The notes under the pieces were generated by a model. That model worked only from the letters and a program-made list of their open reading frames with translations, made no database searches and had not been told where the DNA came from. The translations under genes were made by a program, and so were the position numbers. Source: Bin5 sp965218625 (lineage in GTDB: Bacteria; Chloroflexota; Anaerolineae; Caldilineales; Caldilineaceae). Taken from it: a stretch of DNA of 64,000 nt. Positions 17,777 through 26,437 of this stretch are shown piece by piece. Location of the stretch: assembly GCA_965218625.1 (NCBI GenBank), contig CBDCLG010000009.1, positions 248,001 to 312,000 of the forward strand, read 5' to 3'. Within the stretch, counting starts at the first letter, position 1; every line of letters begins with the position of its first letter.

Positions 17777-19213
17777 ATGATAGACCTGGCACGCGAACTC
17801 GTTTCAGAGGCGGTCTCGATGGGAGCCGGGTACGCGGAAGCGCGCGTCGTGGACCAGTCGCAACAGGCGATAACAGGAGCAGACGGGGCTGTGTCCGTCT
17901 CCGAGTTTTCCACGAGCGGCTTCGGAATCCGCGTATTGGTTGACGGCCAGTGGGGATTCGCAAGCGACAATCTGACGCAACCGCAGCCGTCGGGGACGGT
18001 GAAGAATGCGATATCGCTTGCGCGGGCAATGCCGCGACGCACACGCAGCGTCAGGCTGGCCGGTGTGCGCCCCGCGATCGACAGCTACGCTACCCCCTGC
18101 GACGAGGACCCGTTCCTGATGCCGATTGCTGAGAAGGTTGAGCTGCTGCAATCGGTCATGCAGACGATGGCCGATGCCAGCGACAAGGTCGTCAAGAGGC
18201 AGGCAAAGCTGGATTTCAGGCGCGAGGACTCGCAGCTGGTTACATCCGAAGGAACCGAAATCAGGCAGACGATCACCCTGAGTGGAGTGAATCTGGCCGT
18301 CACGGCCGCGCACAGGGGCGAGGTCTTCCGCAGGACATTTCCCTATAGCCATACCGAATTTGGCGCGGGGGGTTTTGAGCTGGTGCGCGCGCTCAAGCCG
18401 CTTGAAGCCGCTGCCACAATCGTGGACGAGGCCGTTGAGCTGCTGGCCGCGCCGACGTGCGGCGACGCGGTTACCACGGTCATTCTCGATCCAACCCTGA
18501 TTGGAATGGTTCTGCACGAGACAATGGGGCACCCGATCGAAATGGACCGCGCCTTGGGCGACGAATCGGACAATTTCGGTTCGACTTTTCTGCAGGTTCA
18601 CCATCTTGGCGAGTTTCAATATGCATCTGAACTGGTAAGTATGGTGGCGGATGCGACGCGGCCCGGCGCGGTTGCGACCTATGGATATGACCACGAAGGT
18701 GTCAAGGCGCAGAGCATCCCAATAATCAGGAATGGTGTGTTCAGCAACTACCTGATGTCACGCGAGTGTGCGACCGAACTGGACAAGCCGAGCAATGGGA
18801 CGGCGCGGGCGAGCAGTTGGAACCGCATTCCGATGGTTCGCATCACCAATCTGACGTTGACGCCCGGCGATTCGACGAGAGAGCAGCTCATTTCCGAGAC
18901 GGACGACGGGCTCTATATCGAGACGTTCAAGGGTGGGGATATCGACGACAAGCGGCTCTCTTTCGGTTTCATGGGCGAGCGCGGCTGGCAGATTCGCGGC
19001 GGCAAAGTCACCGGCCTGGTGAGGAATCCTGTTATCTACGCCGAGGCGCCCGACTTCTGGCGAAATTGCAGCGGCATCGCCGGCGCGGCCGAAGACCGCG
19101 TCGTGGGCATTGCGAGCTGCGGTAAGGGGCTGCCGTGGCAGTTCATCCCGACGGGCCAGGGAGGTCCACCGGCCCGCTTCAATCAAGTGAAGGTAGGAGG
19201 AGGCGTCGGATGA
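17777..19213 (+). CDS. tldD: TldD-type metalloprotease subunit
   Basis: 478-residue TldD/PmbA family protein. The zinc-binding HExxxH is present as HETMGH at about residues 247-252, followed by the conserved GHPIEMDRALG stretch. GFGIRVLVDGQWGFAS near residue 55 and the C-terminal GEIxxG-like GGKVTGLVRNPVIY are further family marks. In characterised systems TldD and TldE form a heterodimeric protease that trims unfolded peptides in its inner chamber. Here it is followed by tldE with an ATGA overlap and sits inside a peptide-uptake operon, suggesting it processes imported peptides. Confidence 0.92.
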   Translation: MIDLARELVSEAVSMGAGYAEARVVDQSQQAITGADGAVSVSEFSTSGFGIRVLVDGQWGFASDNLTQPQPSGTVKNAISLARAMPRRTRSVRLAGVRPAIDSYATPCDEDPFLMPIAEKVELLQSVMQTMADASDKVVKRQAKLDFRREDSQLVTSEGTEIRQTITLSGVNLAVTAAHRGEVFRRTFPYSHTEFGAGGFELVRALKPLEAAATIVDEAVELLAAPTCGDAVTTVILDPTLIGMVLHETMGHPIEMDRALGDESDNFGSTFLQVHHLGEFQYASELVSMVADATRPGAVATYGYDHEGVKAQSIPIIRNGVFSNYLMSRECATELDKPSNGTARASSWNRIPMVRITNLTLTPGDSTREQLISETDDGLYIETFKGGDIDDKRLSFGFMGERGWQIRGGKVTGLVRNPVIYAEAPDFWRNCSGIAGAAEDRVVGIASCGKGLPWQFIPTGQGGPPARFNQVKVGGGVG

Positions 19214-20640
19214 GCCGGGACCAGATGGCTGGATTGCCGCTGGGCGAGGAACAAGCCCTGGAAGCGATCGAGTTTGGACTACAGGCGAGTGCGGCAGACG
19301 CAACCGAAATCCTGGTCGCGGCGGAAAACACCGATTTGACGCGATTCGCCAACCTCGCCATCCACCAGAACGTGACCGAAACCCATTACCAGGTCTACTA
19401 TCGCACGGTCTGGGACGGGCGGCTGGCGATCGTCAAGGCCAACGAGCTTTCGCAAGATGGAATCGCGCGCGCGCTGCGCCGCAGCCAGGAGCTGGCGGCT
19501 ACGGTTACGCCCAGCGCGACGCTGCCCGACTTTGCCTACGCTGCCAAAGCGAATGGCGGGGACCGGCGCCAGGATGTGGTCACGTTCAACCCGGCCACGG
19601 CGAATTGCGGGCCAGAAGAACGCGCCGCAATCGTCGATCGCGTCTGCGGACTGTTTCGACGAAACGGTGTCAACGGCGCGGGCAATGTCAGGAACCGGCG
19701 GCTGGAGATGGCGGTGGGCAATTCGGCCGGACTGCGCCGCTACGCTGCTTTCTCGATCATCGCTTTGGTTACGGTGGCGCTGGACGGGGCGAACAACGCC
19801 TCCGGCTACCAGATCTGGGTCGGACGCGACATCGAAGCGATGGATGCGGAAGGGCAGGCGCAAGAGGCCGCGCTCAAGTGTTTGATGGGCCGCCGGCCCA
19901 AACTGGTAGAAGCCCGCCCGATGACGGCCATCCTTGAACCCCCCGCGGTCGCTCAGCTTTTCTTCCATTTAAATTTCCGCAGCTTGGGAGTCTGGGGGGC
20001 TCAGTCTGCCGCCAACCGCGACAGCATCGTCTTTGACCACCTGGGTGAGCGGATCACCTCGCCCCGTTTATCGGTTCATGACGACATGGCTGCTGACGGG
20101 CTGGTGCCGATGCCGTTTGACTATGAAGGCGTGGACAAGCAGCGCCTTGAACTCATCACCAACGGGGTTGCGAAGGGCATTGCCCACGATTTGACCAGCG
20201 CGGCCAGGTTCGGTCACACGCCGACGGGCCACGCGCAGATGCCGGCGAACGAGTTCGGGCCCTCGCCTCAGCACCTCGTCATCGAGGCCGGCAACAGCTC
20301 CGTCTCCGATCTGATCGAGTCGACCGAGTACGGCGTGTTGGTGAGCCGCATACATGGGTTCGTCTCACCGCTATCCGGCAAAGAAGGCTACATGGCGGGC
20401 ACCACGCGCGACGGACTGTTTCTGATCGAAGAGGGGCGGATCACCGGGCCGATCCGCAATTTCCGCTGGATGGACCGTATCTTCTCGGCCTTTGACACGG
20501 TCGTGGGAATCTCGCGGGAGCGCAAGGTGCAGTTCACGGACGAGCTGTGGTTTCCAACCTGCGTCGTCGCGCCGACGATCAAACTGGGCCGCTTCAACTT
20601 CATCGACGTTCAGCGTTGGAGTGAGGAAGAACGCCATTGA
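19210..20640 (+). CDS. tldE: TldE/PmbA-type protease subunit
   Basis: 476-residue PmbA/TldE-like partner. ATG 19210 overlaps the tldD stop by four bases and has GGAGGAGG upstream, so the two are translationally coupled. It lacks HExxxH, as expected for the non-catalytic subunit, but keeps the fold marks YYRTVWDGRLAIVKAN, DHLGERITSPRLSVHDD and the C-terminal GxITGPIRNFRW pattern. The partner supplies zinc. The gene overlaps the following permease start by four bases (TTGA), so the protease and transporter are made from one message. Confidence 0.88.
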   Translation: MSRDQMAGLPLGEEQALEAIEFGLQASAADATEILVAAENTDLTRFANLAIHQNVTETHYQVYYRTVWDGRLAIVKANELSQDGIARALRRSQELAATVTPSATLPDFAYAAKANGGDRRQDVVTFNPATANCGPEERAAIVDRVCGLFRRNGVNGAGNVRNRRLEMAVGNSAGLRRYAAFSIIALVTVALDGANNASGYQIWVGRDIEAMDAEGQAQEAALKCLMGRRPKLVEARPMTAILEPPAVAQLFFHLNFRSLGVWGAQSAANRDSIVFDHLGERITSPRLSVHDDMAADGLVPMPFDYEGVDKQRLELITNGVAKGIAHDLTSAARFGHTPTGHAQMPANEFGPSPQHLVIEAGNSSVSDLIESTEYGVLVSRIHGFVSPLSGKEGYMAGTTRDGLFLIEEGRITGPIRNFRWMDRIFSAFDTVVGISRERKVQFTDELWFPTCVVAPTIKLGRFNFIDVQRWSEEERH

Positions 20641-21566
20641 GCAATACCTGGACCTATATCATCCGCCGGGCCTGGCAGTCGCTCACCATACTGCTAGGCG
20701 TCTCGGTTGTCGTTTTCTTCCTCATGCACCTGAGCGGAGATCCGATTCGCCTGCTCGCGCCCGTCGATACGACGGCTGAAGAGCTTGAGGCCCTGCGTAA
20801 GCTGCACGGCCTGGACCGTCCCGTGCCCGTGCAGTATTGGAACTTTCTCTCGGGCGTCCTGCGCGGCGACTTCGGAAAATCGTTGCGCAGCGGCGAGAAT
20901 GCGCTGCACCTGGCATTGGAGCGGATACCAGCGACCGGGAAACTGGCGCTCACCTCCCTGGCGATTTCGCTCATCATCGCATTGCCGTTTGGCGTTGTGG
21001 CGGCGGTGAAGCGCAACACCTGGATCGACCGAACGGTGATGGGCTTTGCCCTGATTGGGCAGAGCATGCCCGTATTCTGGCTGGGCATACTGCTGATCCT
21101 GGTCTTTGCGGTGAACCTCGGCGTGCTGCCGGCCACGGGCACGCGTGCCGGCTGGCGCAGCCTTGTCCTGCCGGGGATAACGCTGGGCATGTTCAATATG
21201 GCCCGCACCGCCCGCCTGCTTCGCTCCGAACTTCTGGAAGTCCTGCAGGCCGAGTTCATCACGACTGCGCGGGCCAAGGGATTGACCGAGCGGGTTGTGC
21301 TGTGGCGTCATGCATTCCGCAACGCGATTATCCCTCTTATTACGTTGATTGGGCTCGACCTGGGAGCATTGCTGGCCGGATCGGTGATCACGGAGACGAT
21401 TTTTGCCTGGCCCGGAATCGGCCGGCTGGCGGTAAACGCCATATACGGTCGCGACTATCCCGTCGTACAGGCAACCGTCCTGGTGGTGGCGTCGATCTAC
21501 GTGATGATCAACTTCCTGGTTGACATGTCGTACGCGTTTCTCAATCCCAGAGTGCAGCTGAACTGA
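20637..21566 (+). CDS. Oligopeptide ABC transporter permease, DppB/OppB type (TTG start)
   Basis: 309-residue inner-membrane permease. TTG 20637 overlaps the tldE stop. The N-terminus TWTYIIRRAWQSLTILLGVSV and FLMHLSGDPIRLLAP are standard for DppB. The EAA loop RAKGLTERVVLWRHAFRNAI is at about residues 213-232, and the chain ends YAFLNPRVQLN. It pairs with the DppC-type gene 11 bp downstream. No DppD/DppF ATPase gene is found in the window. Confidence 0.92.
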   Translation: MSNTWTYIIRRAWQSLTILLGVSVVVFFLMHLSGDPIRLLAPVDTTAEELEALRKLHGLDRPVPVQYWNFLSGVLRGDFGKSLRSGENALHLALERIPATGKLALTSLAISLIIALPFGVVAAVKRNTWIDRTVMGFALIGQSMPVFWLGILLILVFAVNLGVLPATGTRAGWRSLVLPGITLGMFNMARTARLLRSELLEVLQAEFITTARAKGLTERVVLWRHAFRNAIIPLITLIGLDLGALLAGSVITETIFAWPGIGRLAVNAIYGRDYPVVQATVLVVASIYVMINFLVDMSYAFLNPRVQLN

Positions 21567-21577
21567 GTGACGAGCCG

Positions 21578-22402
21578 ATGAAAGTCGTTGCCGCTGATCG
21601 AGGGGTCCTCCTCTTTGCTGGCGTGATTCTTATTCTCGTCCTGCTGGCTATCCTCGCGCCCGTTGTTGCTCCCTACAGCCCGGACGATCAGGATTTGACC
21701 AAGCGATTCAATCCGCCGCTGACGCCCGGCCACGCCTTCGGGACCGACCACCTGGGACGTGACATCATCACGCGACTGATTTTCGGGGCGCGCATTTCGC
21801 TCAGCGTTGGCACACTGGCTGTGCTGATCTCCGGGACGGTAGGCACGGCGCTGGGCGTGTTGAGCGGCTATTACGGCGGGATACTGGACGACGTGGTTAA
21901 CTGGTTCGTCAACGTGCAGCTGGCGTTCCCGTTCATACTACTGGCCATTTCGGTCATCGCAGTGCTCGGTCCAAGCCTGGTGAACATGATCATCGTCCTG
22001 GCCATTGGGGGGTGGCCGGCCTACGTGCGTGTCGTGCGCGCCAAGGTGGTGGTGTTGAAAGAGGTGGAGTTTGTTGAAGCCGTGAGAGCCATCGGGGCGG
22101 GCGACAAGCGGATCATGTTCAGACACATGTTTCCAAACGTCGCCGCGCCGCTGATCGTCCTCACGTCGTTCGAGTTCGCCAAGATGGTGATCGCAGAAGC
22201 GGCGCTGAGCTTTCTGGGACTGGGGCCGGGCAGCCTGGAATACTCCTCCTGGGGCCTGATGCTGGCGGAGGGGAAGAACTATCTGGCCGTTGCCTGGTGG
22301 GTGGCAACGATTCCCGGCCTGGCGATAATGCTTGCAGTGCTCTCGATAAACATTGTAGGCGACTGGCTGCGCGACAGGCTCGATCCGAAGCTGCAGACCT
22401 GA
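21578..22402 (+). CDS. Oligopeptide ABC transporter permease, DppC/OppC type
   Basis: 274-residue permease. After the first membrane segment it has the periplasmic APYSPDDQDLTKRFNPP and the signature HAFGTDHLGRDIITRLIFGAR. The EAA loop is AVRAIGAGDKRIMFRHMFPN at about residue 167, and the chain ends WLRDRLDPKL. It completes the membrane pore with the upstream permease. Eleven-base spacing indicates co-translation. Confidence 0.92.
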   Translation: MKVVAADRGVLLFAGVILILVLLAILAPVVAPYSPDDQDLTKRFNPPLTPGHAFGTDHLGRDIITRLIFGARISLSVGTLAVLISGTVGTALGVLSGYYGGILDDVVNWFVNVQLAFPFILLAISVIAVLGPSLVNMIIVLAIGGWPAYVRVVRAKVVVLKEVEFVEAVRAIGAGDKRIMFRHMFPNVAAPLIVLTSFEFAKMVIAEAALSFLGLGPGSLEYSSWGLMLAEGKNYLAVAWWVATIPGLAIMLAVLSINIVGDWLRDRLDPKLQT

Positions 22403-22445
22403 CTTGAGTCGCGTCCGACGCGATTAGTGAAGAGGAGTTGCGCTC

Positions 22446-23855
22446 TTGAAAGAACTGCGCATCGCTCAATCGCAGGTGAATCTGCTTGATCCGGAGTACA
22501 CGACGGACCAGCCTGATTCGCAAACGATCCTGTCGCTGATCTATGAGCCGCTCAAATCCTGGCGCGATGGGCGTGTTGGACCAGGGCTCGTGGACTCCTG
22601 GGATGTGACAGACGAAGGGCGAAGGTGGCTGCTGAGCTTGCGGGACGACGCCCTTTTTCATGACGGTTCACTCTGCACGGTGGAGCACGTCGTGGAGAGT
22701 TTGGAGCGGATGCGGGGCGCGGGCGGCGCCTTCGGGATGGGAGGCGTTTATGCCCCCTACCTGGAATCGCTCGAGTTCGAACCGCAAAGCCGGACACAGC
22801 TGCTTGTCAGAAGCCCCTCGCCTACAGGTGATTTGGCCGATATTTTTGCGGCGGTGTACGTGGGCAAACGGACGGCCCCCGACGAGCCCCCCGTTGGAAC
22901 CGGTCAGTTTCAACTCATGGACTACAAGGAAGGAGACTCGCTGCGGCTGAAGAATACGAGCAGGGCGGGCAGTGATACGGCCGTCGAACAGTTGACAATC
23001 CTGCAGATTCAACAGGCGGAGGATAGGTACAAATCCTTGTCGGACGGTCAGGCGGACTTGGCAACGGGCCTGGAACTGTTGACGGCGATACCGGAAGACG
23101 ATTCGCTTGCCTGGGGCAAGTCGACCAATACACTGTCTGTTACCGGCTTTCTGAACGGATTCGATGAGCCGTTTTCGCGGCCAGAGGCCAGGCTTGCATT
23201 AAACCTGGCCGTTGACGTAGAAATGATCATCGAGGAGGTTTGGCATGGGCTGGCCAGAGCGGCGTCGACCGTCGTCAGTCCCTTTCACTATGGATTTCCG
23301 GACGATCTTCATCCACATCCATATGACCCGGAAAGAGCCAGGGCGCTGTTCGACGCTTGTGCCATGCCGGACGAGCTCACCCTGCGTACGCCGCTCATCA
23401 TCCCGGATCGCGCGCTGCAGGTTGCGAAGATTATCCAGGAGCAGCTCGGACGCCTGGGTGTGTGCGTGCGTATTGAAGAAGAGACCGACCGTCCCAAGTA
23501 TGCCCGCGACACGAGCCGGAAGTGCATCGGCCATATGGCGCTATTTGATTCCAGCCCGCTAAGCACCTATCGCGTGCTGCAGGAAAAGGTGTCCAGCCGG
23601 GTCGAGGGAACGTGGTGGCAGGGGGTGAGGGACGGTGGGGCGGATGAACGCATCGAAGCTGCGCATCTGTCGATTGACGGCGAGGCAAGGCAGGATGCCT
23701 ACAACCGGTGCCTGACCTGGCTGCACGGGAATCCCCACTGGTTATACCTGTATCATCCCGTCAAGCTGTATGCCCACCGCAAGGGACTACCCGGCATCGA
23801 AGTCGACCACGCCGGGATCATCAGGCTCGATGCGGCGCCGAGTCAAATCACCTGA
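22446..23855 (+). CDS. Second SBP family 5 substrate-binding-like protein, no signal peptide
   Basis: 469 residues with the SBP_bac_5 pattern: LRIAQSQVNLLDPEYTTDQP at the very start, FHDGSLCTVEHVVESLERM, EPPVGTGQFQLMDY and LHPHPYDPERARALFDAC. TTG 22446 has AGAGGAG upstream, and an in-frame TGA at 22428 rules out an upstream extension. The protein therefore begins where mature binding proteins begin and has no export signal or lipobox. It may be cytoplasmic, or exported by other means. It is the last gene of the peptide operon; SBP-like regulators (SgrR type) exist, but no DNA-binding domain is seen here. Confidence 0.8.
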   Translation: MKELRIAQSQVNLLDPEYTTDQPDSQTILSLIYEPLKSWRDGRVGPGLVDSWDVTDEGRRWLLSLRDDALFHDGSLCTVEHVVESLERMRGAGGAFGMGGVYAPYLESLEFEPQSRTQLLVRSPSPTGDLADIFAAVYVGKRTAPDEPPVGTGQFQLMDYKEGDSLRLKNTSRAGSDTAVEQLTILQIQQAEDRYKSLSDGQADLATGLELLTAIPEDDSLAWGKSTNTLSVTGFLNGFDEPFSRPEARLALNLAVDVEMIIEEVWHGLARAASTVVSPFHYGFPDDLHPHPYDPERARALFDACAMPDELTLRTPLIIPDRALQVAKIIQEQLGRLGVCVRIEEETDRPKYARDTSRKCIGHMALFDSSPLSTYRVLQEKVSSRVEGTWWQGVRDGGADERIEAAHLSIDGEARQDAYNRCLTWLHGNPHWLYLYHPVKLYAHRKGLPGIEVDHAGIIRLDAAPSQIT

Positions 23856-23899
23856 ACTGAAGCGGACACCTGCCCTGACGGCAGCATAGGGCCGGCCTG

Positions 23900-25006
23900 T
23901 TACCCCACACGATACTGCTTGAGCAGCTCGTAGTTGGGCGTGATGCCCAGCCCGGGGCGATCGGGCGCGGCGACGTAGCCGTCGGCGTCGAGCACCATCG
24001 TCTCCTCGAAGATCTGCATGCGCAGCGGGTCAACCGTCTCGCGGTAGAACTCGAGGATCAGGCCGTTGCCGATGGCGCAAACGAGGTGGATGTGCACCTC
24101 CTGCGCGCCGTGGGGCGCGATGACCAGGTCTTCGGCGGCGGTGAGCGCGGCGACCTGCATGAACTCGGTGATTCCGCCCAGGATCTGCGCGTCGGCGTTG
24201 AGAATGGCGGCGGCCTCGCGCTCGATCAGGTCGCGGAAGCCGTAGCGTGTGTATTCGTTCTCGCCGGTGGCGATCGGAATCGAGGTTGCGCGGGCGATGC
24301 GGGCGTGGCCGCGGTAGTCGTCCGGCGCGACCGGCTCCTCGAACCAGAACGGCTCATACTTTTCGATCTTGCGCGCCAGCTCGATCGCCTCGTGCGCGGT
24401 GTAGGCGTTGTTGGCGTCGACGAGCAGCTTTATCTCCGGCCCGATTGCCTCTCGCACCACCCGCACGCGCTCGACGTCCTCGTTGATGGGAACGCCCCCC
24501 ACTTTCATCTTGATCGCCTTCGCGCCCAGCGCCAGGTTCTCTTCCATCTCCTCGGCCAGTTCGCGCAGCCCCTTGCCCTCCTCATAGTAACCGCCGGCGA
24601 TATAGGCGGGGATGCTGTCGCGAAAGCCGCCGAGAAGCTGATAGACAGGCCGGTTCACCGCTTTGCCAATCAGGTCCCACAGGGCGATGTCGATCGCGCT
24701 GATCACACGCGTCGACAACCCGCGCCGCCCGACCAGCTTCGGCAGCCACATGTTTTCCCAGATGCGGCGGTAGTTGAAGGGGTCCTCGCCGATGACGACC
24801 GGCTTGAAGTAGTCGATGAGCGTTGTCGTCAGGTCGCTGCCCTGGCCCGACGCGGTCCCGCCGCCCCAGCCTACGCCGGTGACGCCCTCGTCGGTGTAAA
24901 TGTGGACAAGATTGAGGCTGACGTCGACGTATGTGTACTTGCCATTGCTGATCGGCTTCGGGCGCGGCCAGGCGTAGCGTTCGACCGTCATATCGGTAAT
25001 CTTCAT
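23900..25006 (-). CDS. Mandelate racemase/muconate lactonizing enzyme family protein
   Basis: 368-residue enolase-superfamily enzyme. The catalytic KxK strand is AIKMKVGG (about residues 164-171). Metal ligands are in LLVDANNAY, FWFEEPV and ATGENEY, and the general base His in IAPHGAQEVHIH. These fit the mandelate-racemase subgroup that dehydrates or epimerises acid sugars. The gene is divergent from the NAD-dependent epimerase at 25317, with about 310 bp between them that should hold both promoters. Substrate not assignable. Confidence 0.88.
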   Translation of the reverse strand: MKITDMTVERYAWPRPKPISNGKYTYVDVSLNLVHIYTDEGVTGVGWGGGTASGQGSDLTTTLIDYFKPVVIGEDPFNYRRIWENMWLPKLVGRRGLSTRVISAIDIALWDLIGKAVNRPVYQLLGGFRDSIPAYIAGGYYEEGKGLRELAEEMEENLALGAKAIKMKVGGVPINEDVERVRVVREAIGPEIKLLVDANNAYTAHEAIELARKIEKYEPFWFEEPVAPDDYRGHARIARATSIPIATGENEYTRYGFRDLIEREAAAILNADAQILGGITEFMQVAALTAAEDLVIAPHGAQEVHIHLVCAIGNGLILEFYRETVDPLRMQIFEETMVLDADGYVAAPDRPGLGITPNYELLKQYRVG

Positions 25007-25316
25007 GGCTGTTTCCCTTTCGCCGGGCGCTTGTCCGCGGCGGAGATCGATGGAATGCGGCGAATGTTATTTCGTTATACGCCGAAACGGATCGGATAAC
25101 AAGAATCGCGCCGGCCTTTTCAAGGATGCCCGCATGGAGCAGGAGCATGGTGTTACGCGTTCCTTGGTTCCAGGGCAGCAGATGGCATTGAACTTTAGAC
25201 ACGCTGCCGCCTGTTTGCTAAACTGAGGGAAGCCGCGCGCAGGAATCGGGGCAGACGTGCTCTGCCCTGCCGCAAATGGATTCGCAGGCGCTCGCGACCA
25301 ATCGAAAGGAACGTTC
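25007..25316. other. Divergent intergenic region
   Basis: 310 bp between two divergently transcribed genes. GAAAGGAA at about 25305-25312 is the ribosome site of the epimerase. A TTTAGA/TAAACT pair at 25194-25224 has a poor 19-bp spacing, so I do not call it. No gene or clear operator seen. Confidence 0.4.
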
Positions 25317-26375
25317 ATGAAAATATTGGTTACCGGCGGCACGGGCCGGATCGGCGCTAATCTTGTCACGCGGCTTCTGGCCAGGGGGCACGAAATTCGC
25401 TGCTTTGTCTACCCCGGCGATGCCGGCCGCGCCGGCAAATTGGATGCGTTCGCCGGCGTGGAGACTGTTGCGGGCGATCTGAGAAACCTGGAGGACGTCA
25501 GGCGGGCGGTCAAGGGCGTAGACGCAATCTACCACCTGGCGGCGGCGTTCGGCGGCCCCTTCGACAACCGGCAGTACCTGGACATCAACGCGATGGGCAC
25601 GCTCAATCTGCTCGAGAGCGTGCGCACGGAATGTCCCAATCTGCACCGATTCGTCTACGCCTGCAGCGAAGCCGTCTACTGGCGGCTGGAAGTTTACGGC
25701 CGCTACTTCGAGGAACCGATCCGCGAGGAGATGGTGGCGCGTTATCACCAGATGCCTTACTTCCTGACCAAGTGGATCGGGGAGAAGCTGGCGATGACCT
25801 ATTTCCACCAGTATGGCGTGCCGGCGACCTCATTTCGTTTCTCCACCGTACTCGAACCGAGTGAGTTCTTCAACGGGGCCGGTCTGCCGACGCGCCTGGC
25901 CTTGAGCACGGAGCTGGAACGCTACGAGTCGATGTCCAGCGATGACGCCGATACGCGGGCGATGCTCGACGACCTGAGAGCGCAGTGGACAGGAGAGGAC
26001 CGGCTCCTGCTGAGCCGCAATCCCAACGGTGTGCCGTATAAGCAGCCGTTCTGCGATGTGCGCGACATCGCCCTCGGCCTGACCCTGGGCCTCGAGCGGG
26101 AGGAGGCGGTCGGCGAGGAGTTCAATCTGGGGGGCGTGGCCATCCTCGACTGGGGGGAAGCGGTGCCCTGGCTGGCCGAACGTTACGGCACCGGCTACGC
26201 CGACGCGCGTCTGCCCTCGGCCAACTATTTCACGCTCGATCTGACGAAGATCCGGACTCTTCTCGGTTACGAGCCGCAGCATGATTTCAAGAGCGTGGTC
26301 GAGACTGCCGAGGCGATCCGCCGCGGGGAGGAGACCGATGTCGTCCCCACCGGCGTGCGTTACGCCGAAGCTTAG
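25317..26375 (+). CDS. NAD-dependent epimerase/dehydratase family protein (extended SDR)
   Basis: 352-residue extended short-chain dehydrogenase. ATG 25317 follows GAAAGGAACGTTC. The cofactor motif is VTGGTGRIGANL (GxxGxxG, residues 7-13). The AVKGVDAIYHLAAAFGG strand, YACSEAVY serine region and catalytic YFLTK (YxxxK) follow. The C-terminal half is the variable substrate lobe. It is divergent from an enolase-superfamily gene and 62 bp upstream of another, implying a shared sugar pathway. Confidence 0.88.
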   Translation: MKILVTGGTGRIGANLVTRLLARGHEIRCFVYPGDAGRAGKLDAFAGVETVAGDLRNLEDVRRAVKGVDAIYHLAAAFGGPFDNRQYLDINAMGTLNLLESVRTECPNLHRFVYACSEAVYWRLEVYGRYFEEPIREEMVARYHQMPYFLTKWIGEKLAMTYFHQYGVPATSFRFSTVLEPSEFFNGAGLPTRLALSTELERYESMSSDDADTRAMLDDLRAQWTGEDRLLLSRNPNGVPYKQPFCDVRDIALGLTLGLEREEAVGEEFNLGGVAILDWGEAVPWLAERYGTGYADARLPSANYFTLDLTKIRTLLGYEPQHDFKSVVETAEAIRRGEETDVVPTGVRYAEA

Positions 26376-26437
26376 CCAATGGGCCGGATTGTGAGTCATT
26401 TCGGCGCGCCGTCGCCAAACCTTGGGAAGGAGTCTTG

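Noticed and set aside
24086..25099. Plus-strand open frame of 337 codons opposite the enolase-superfamily gene
   Set aside because: Shadow frame; the minus-strand protein has all catalytic motifs.
25194..25224. TTTAGA/TAAACT as a promoter for the epimerase gene
   Set aside because: The 19-bp spacing and weak -35 are not convincing.
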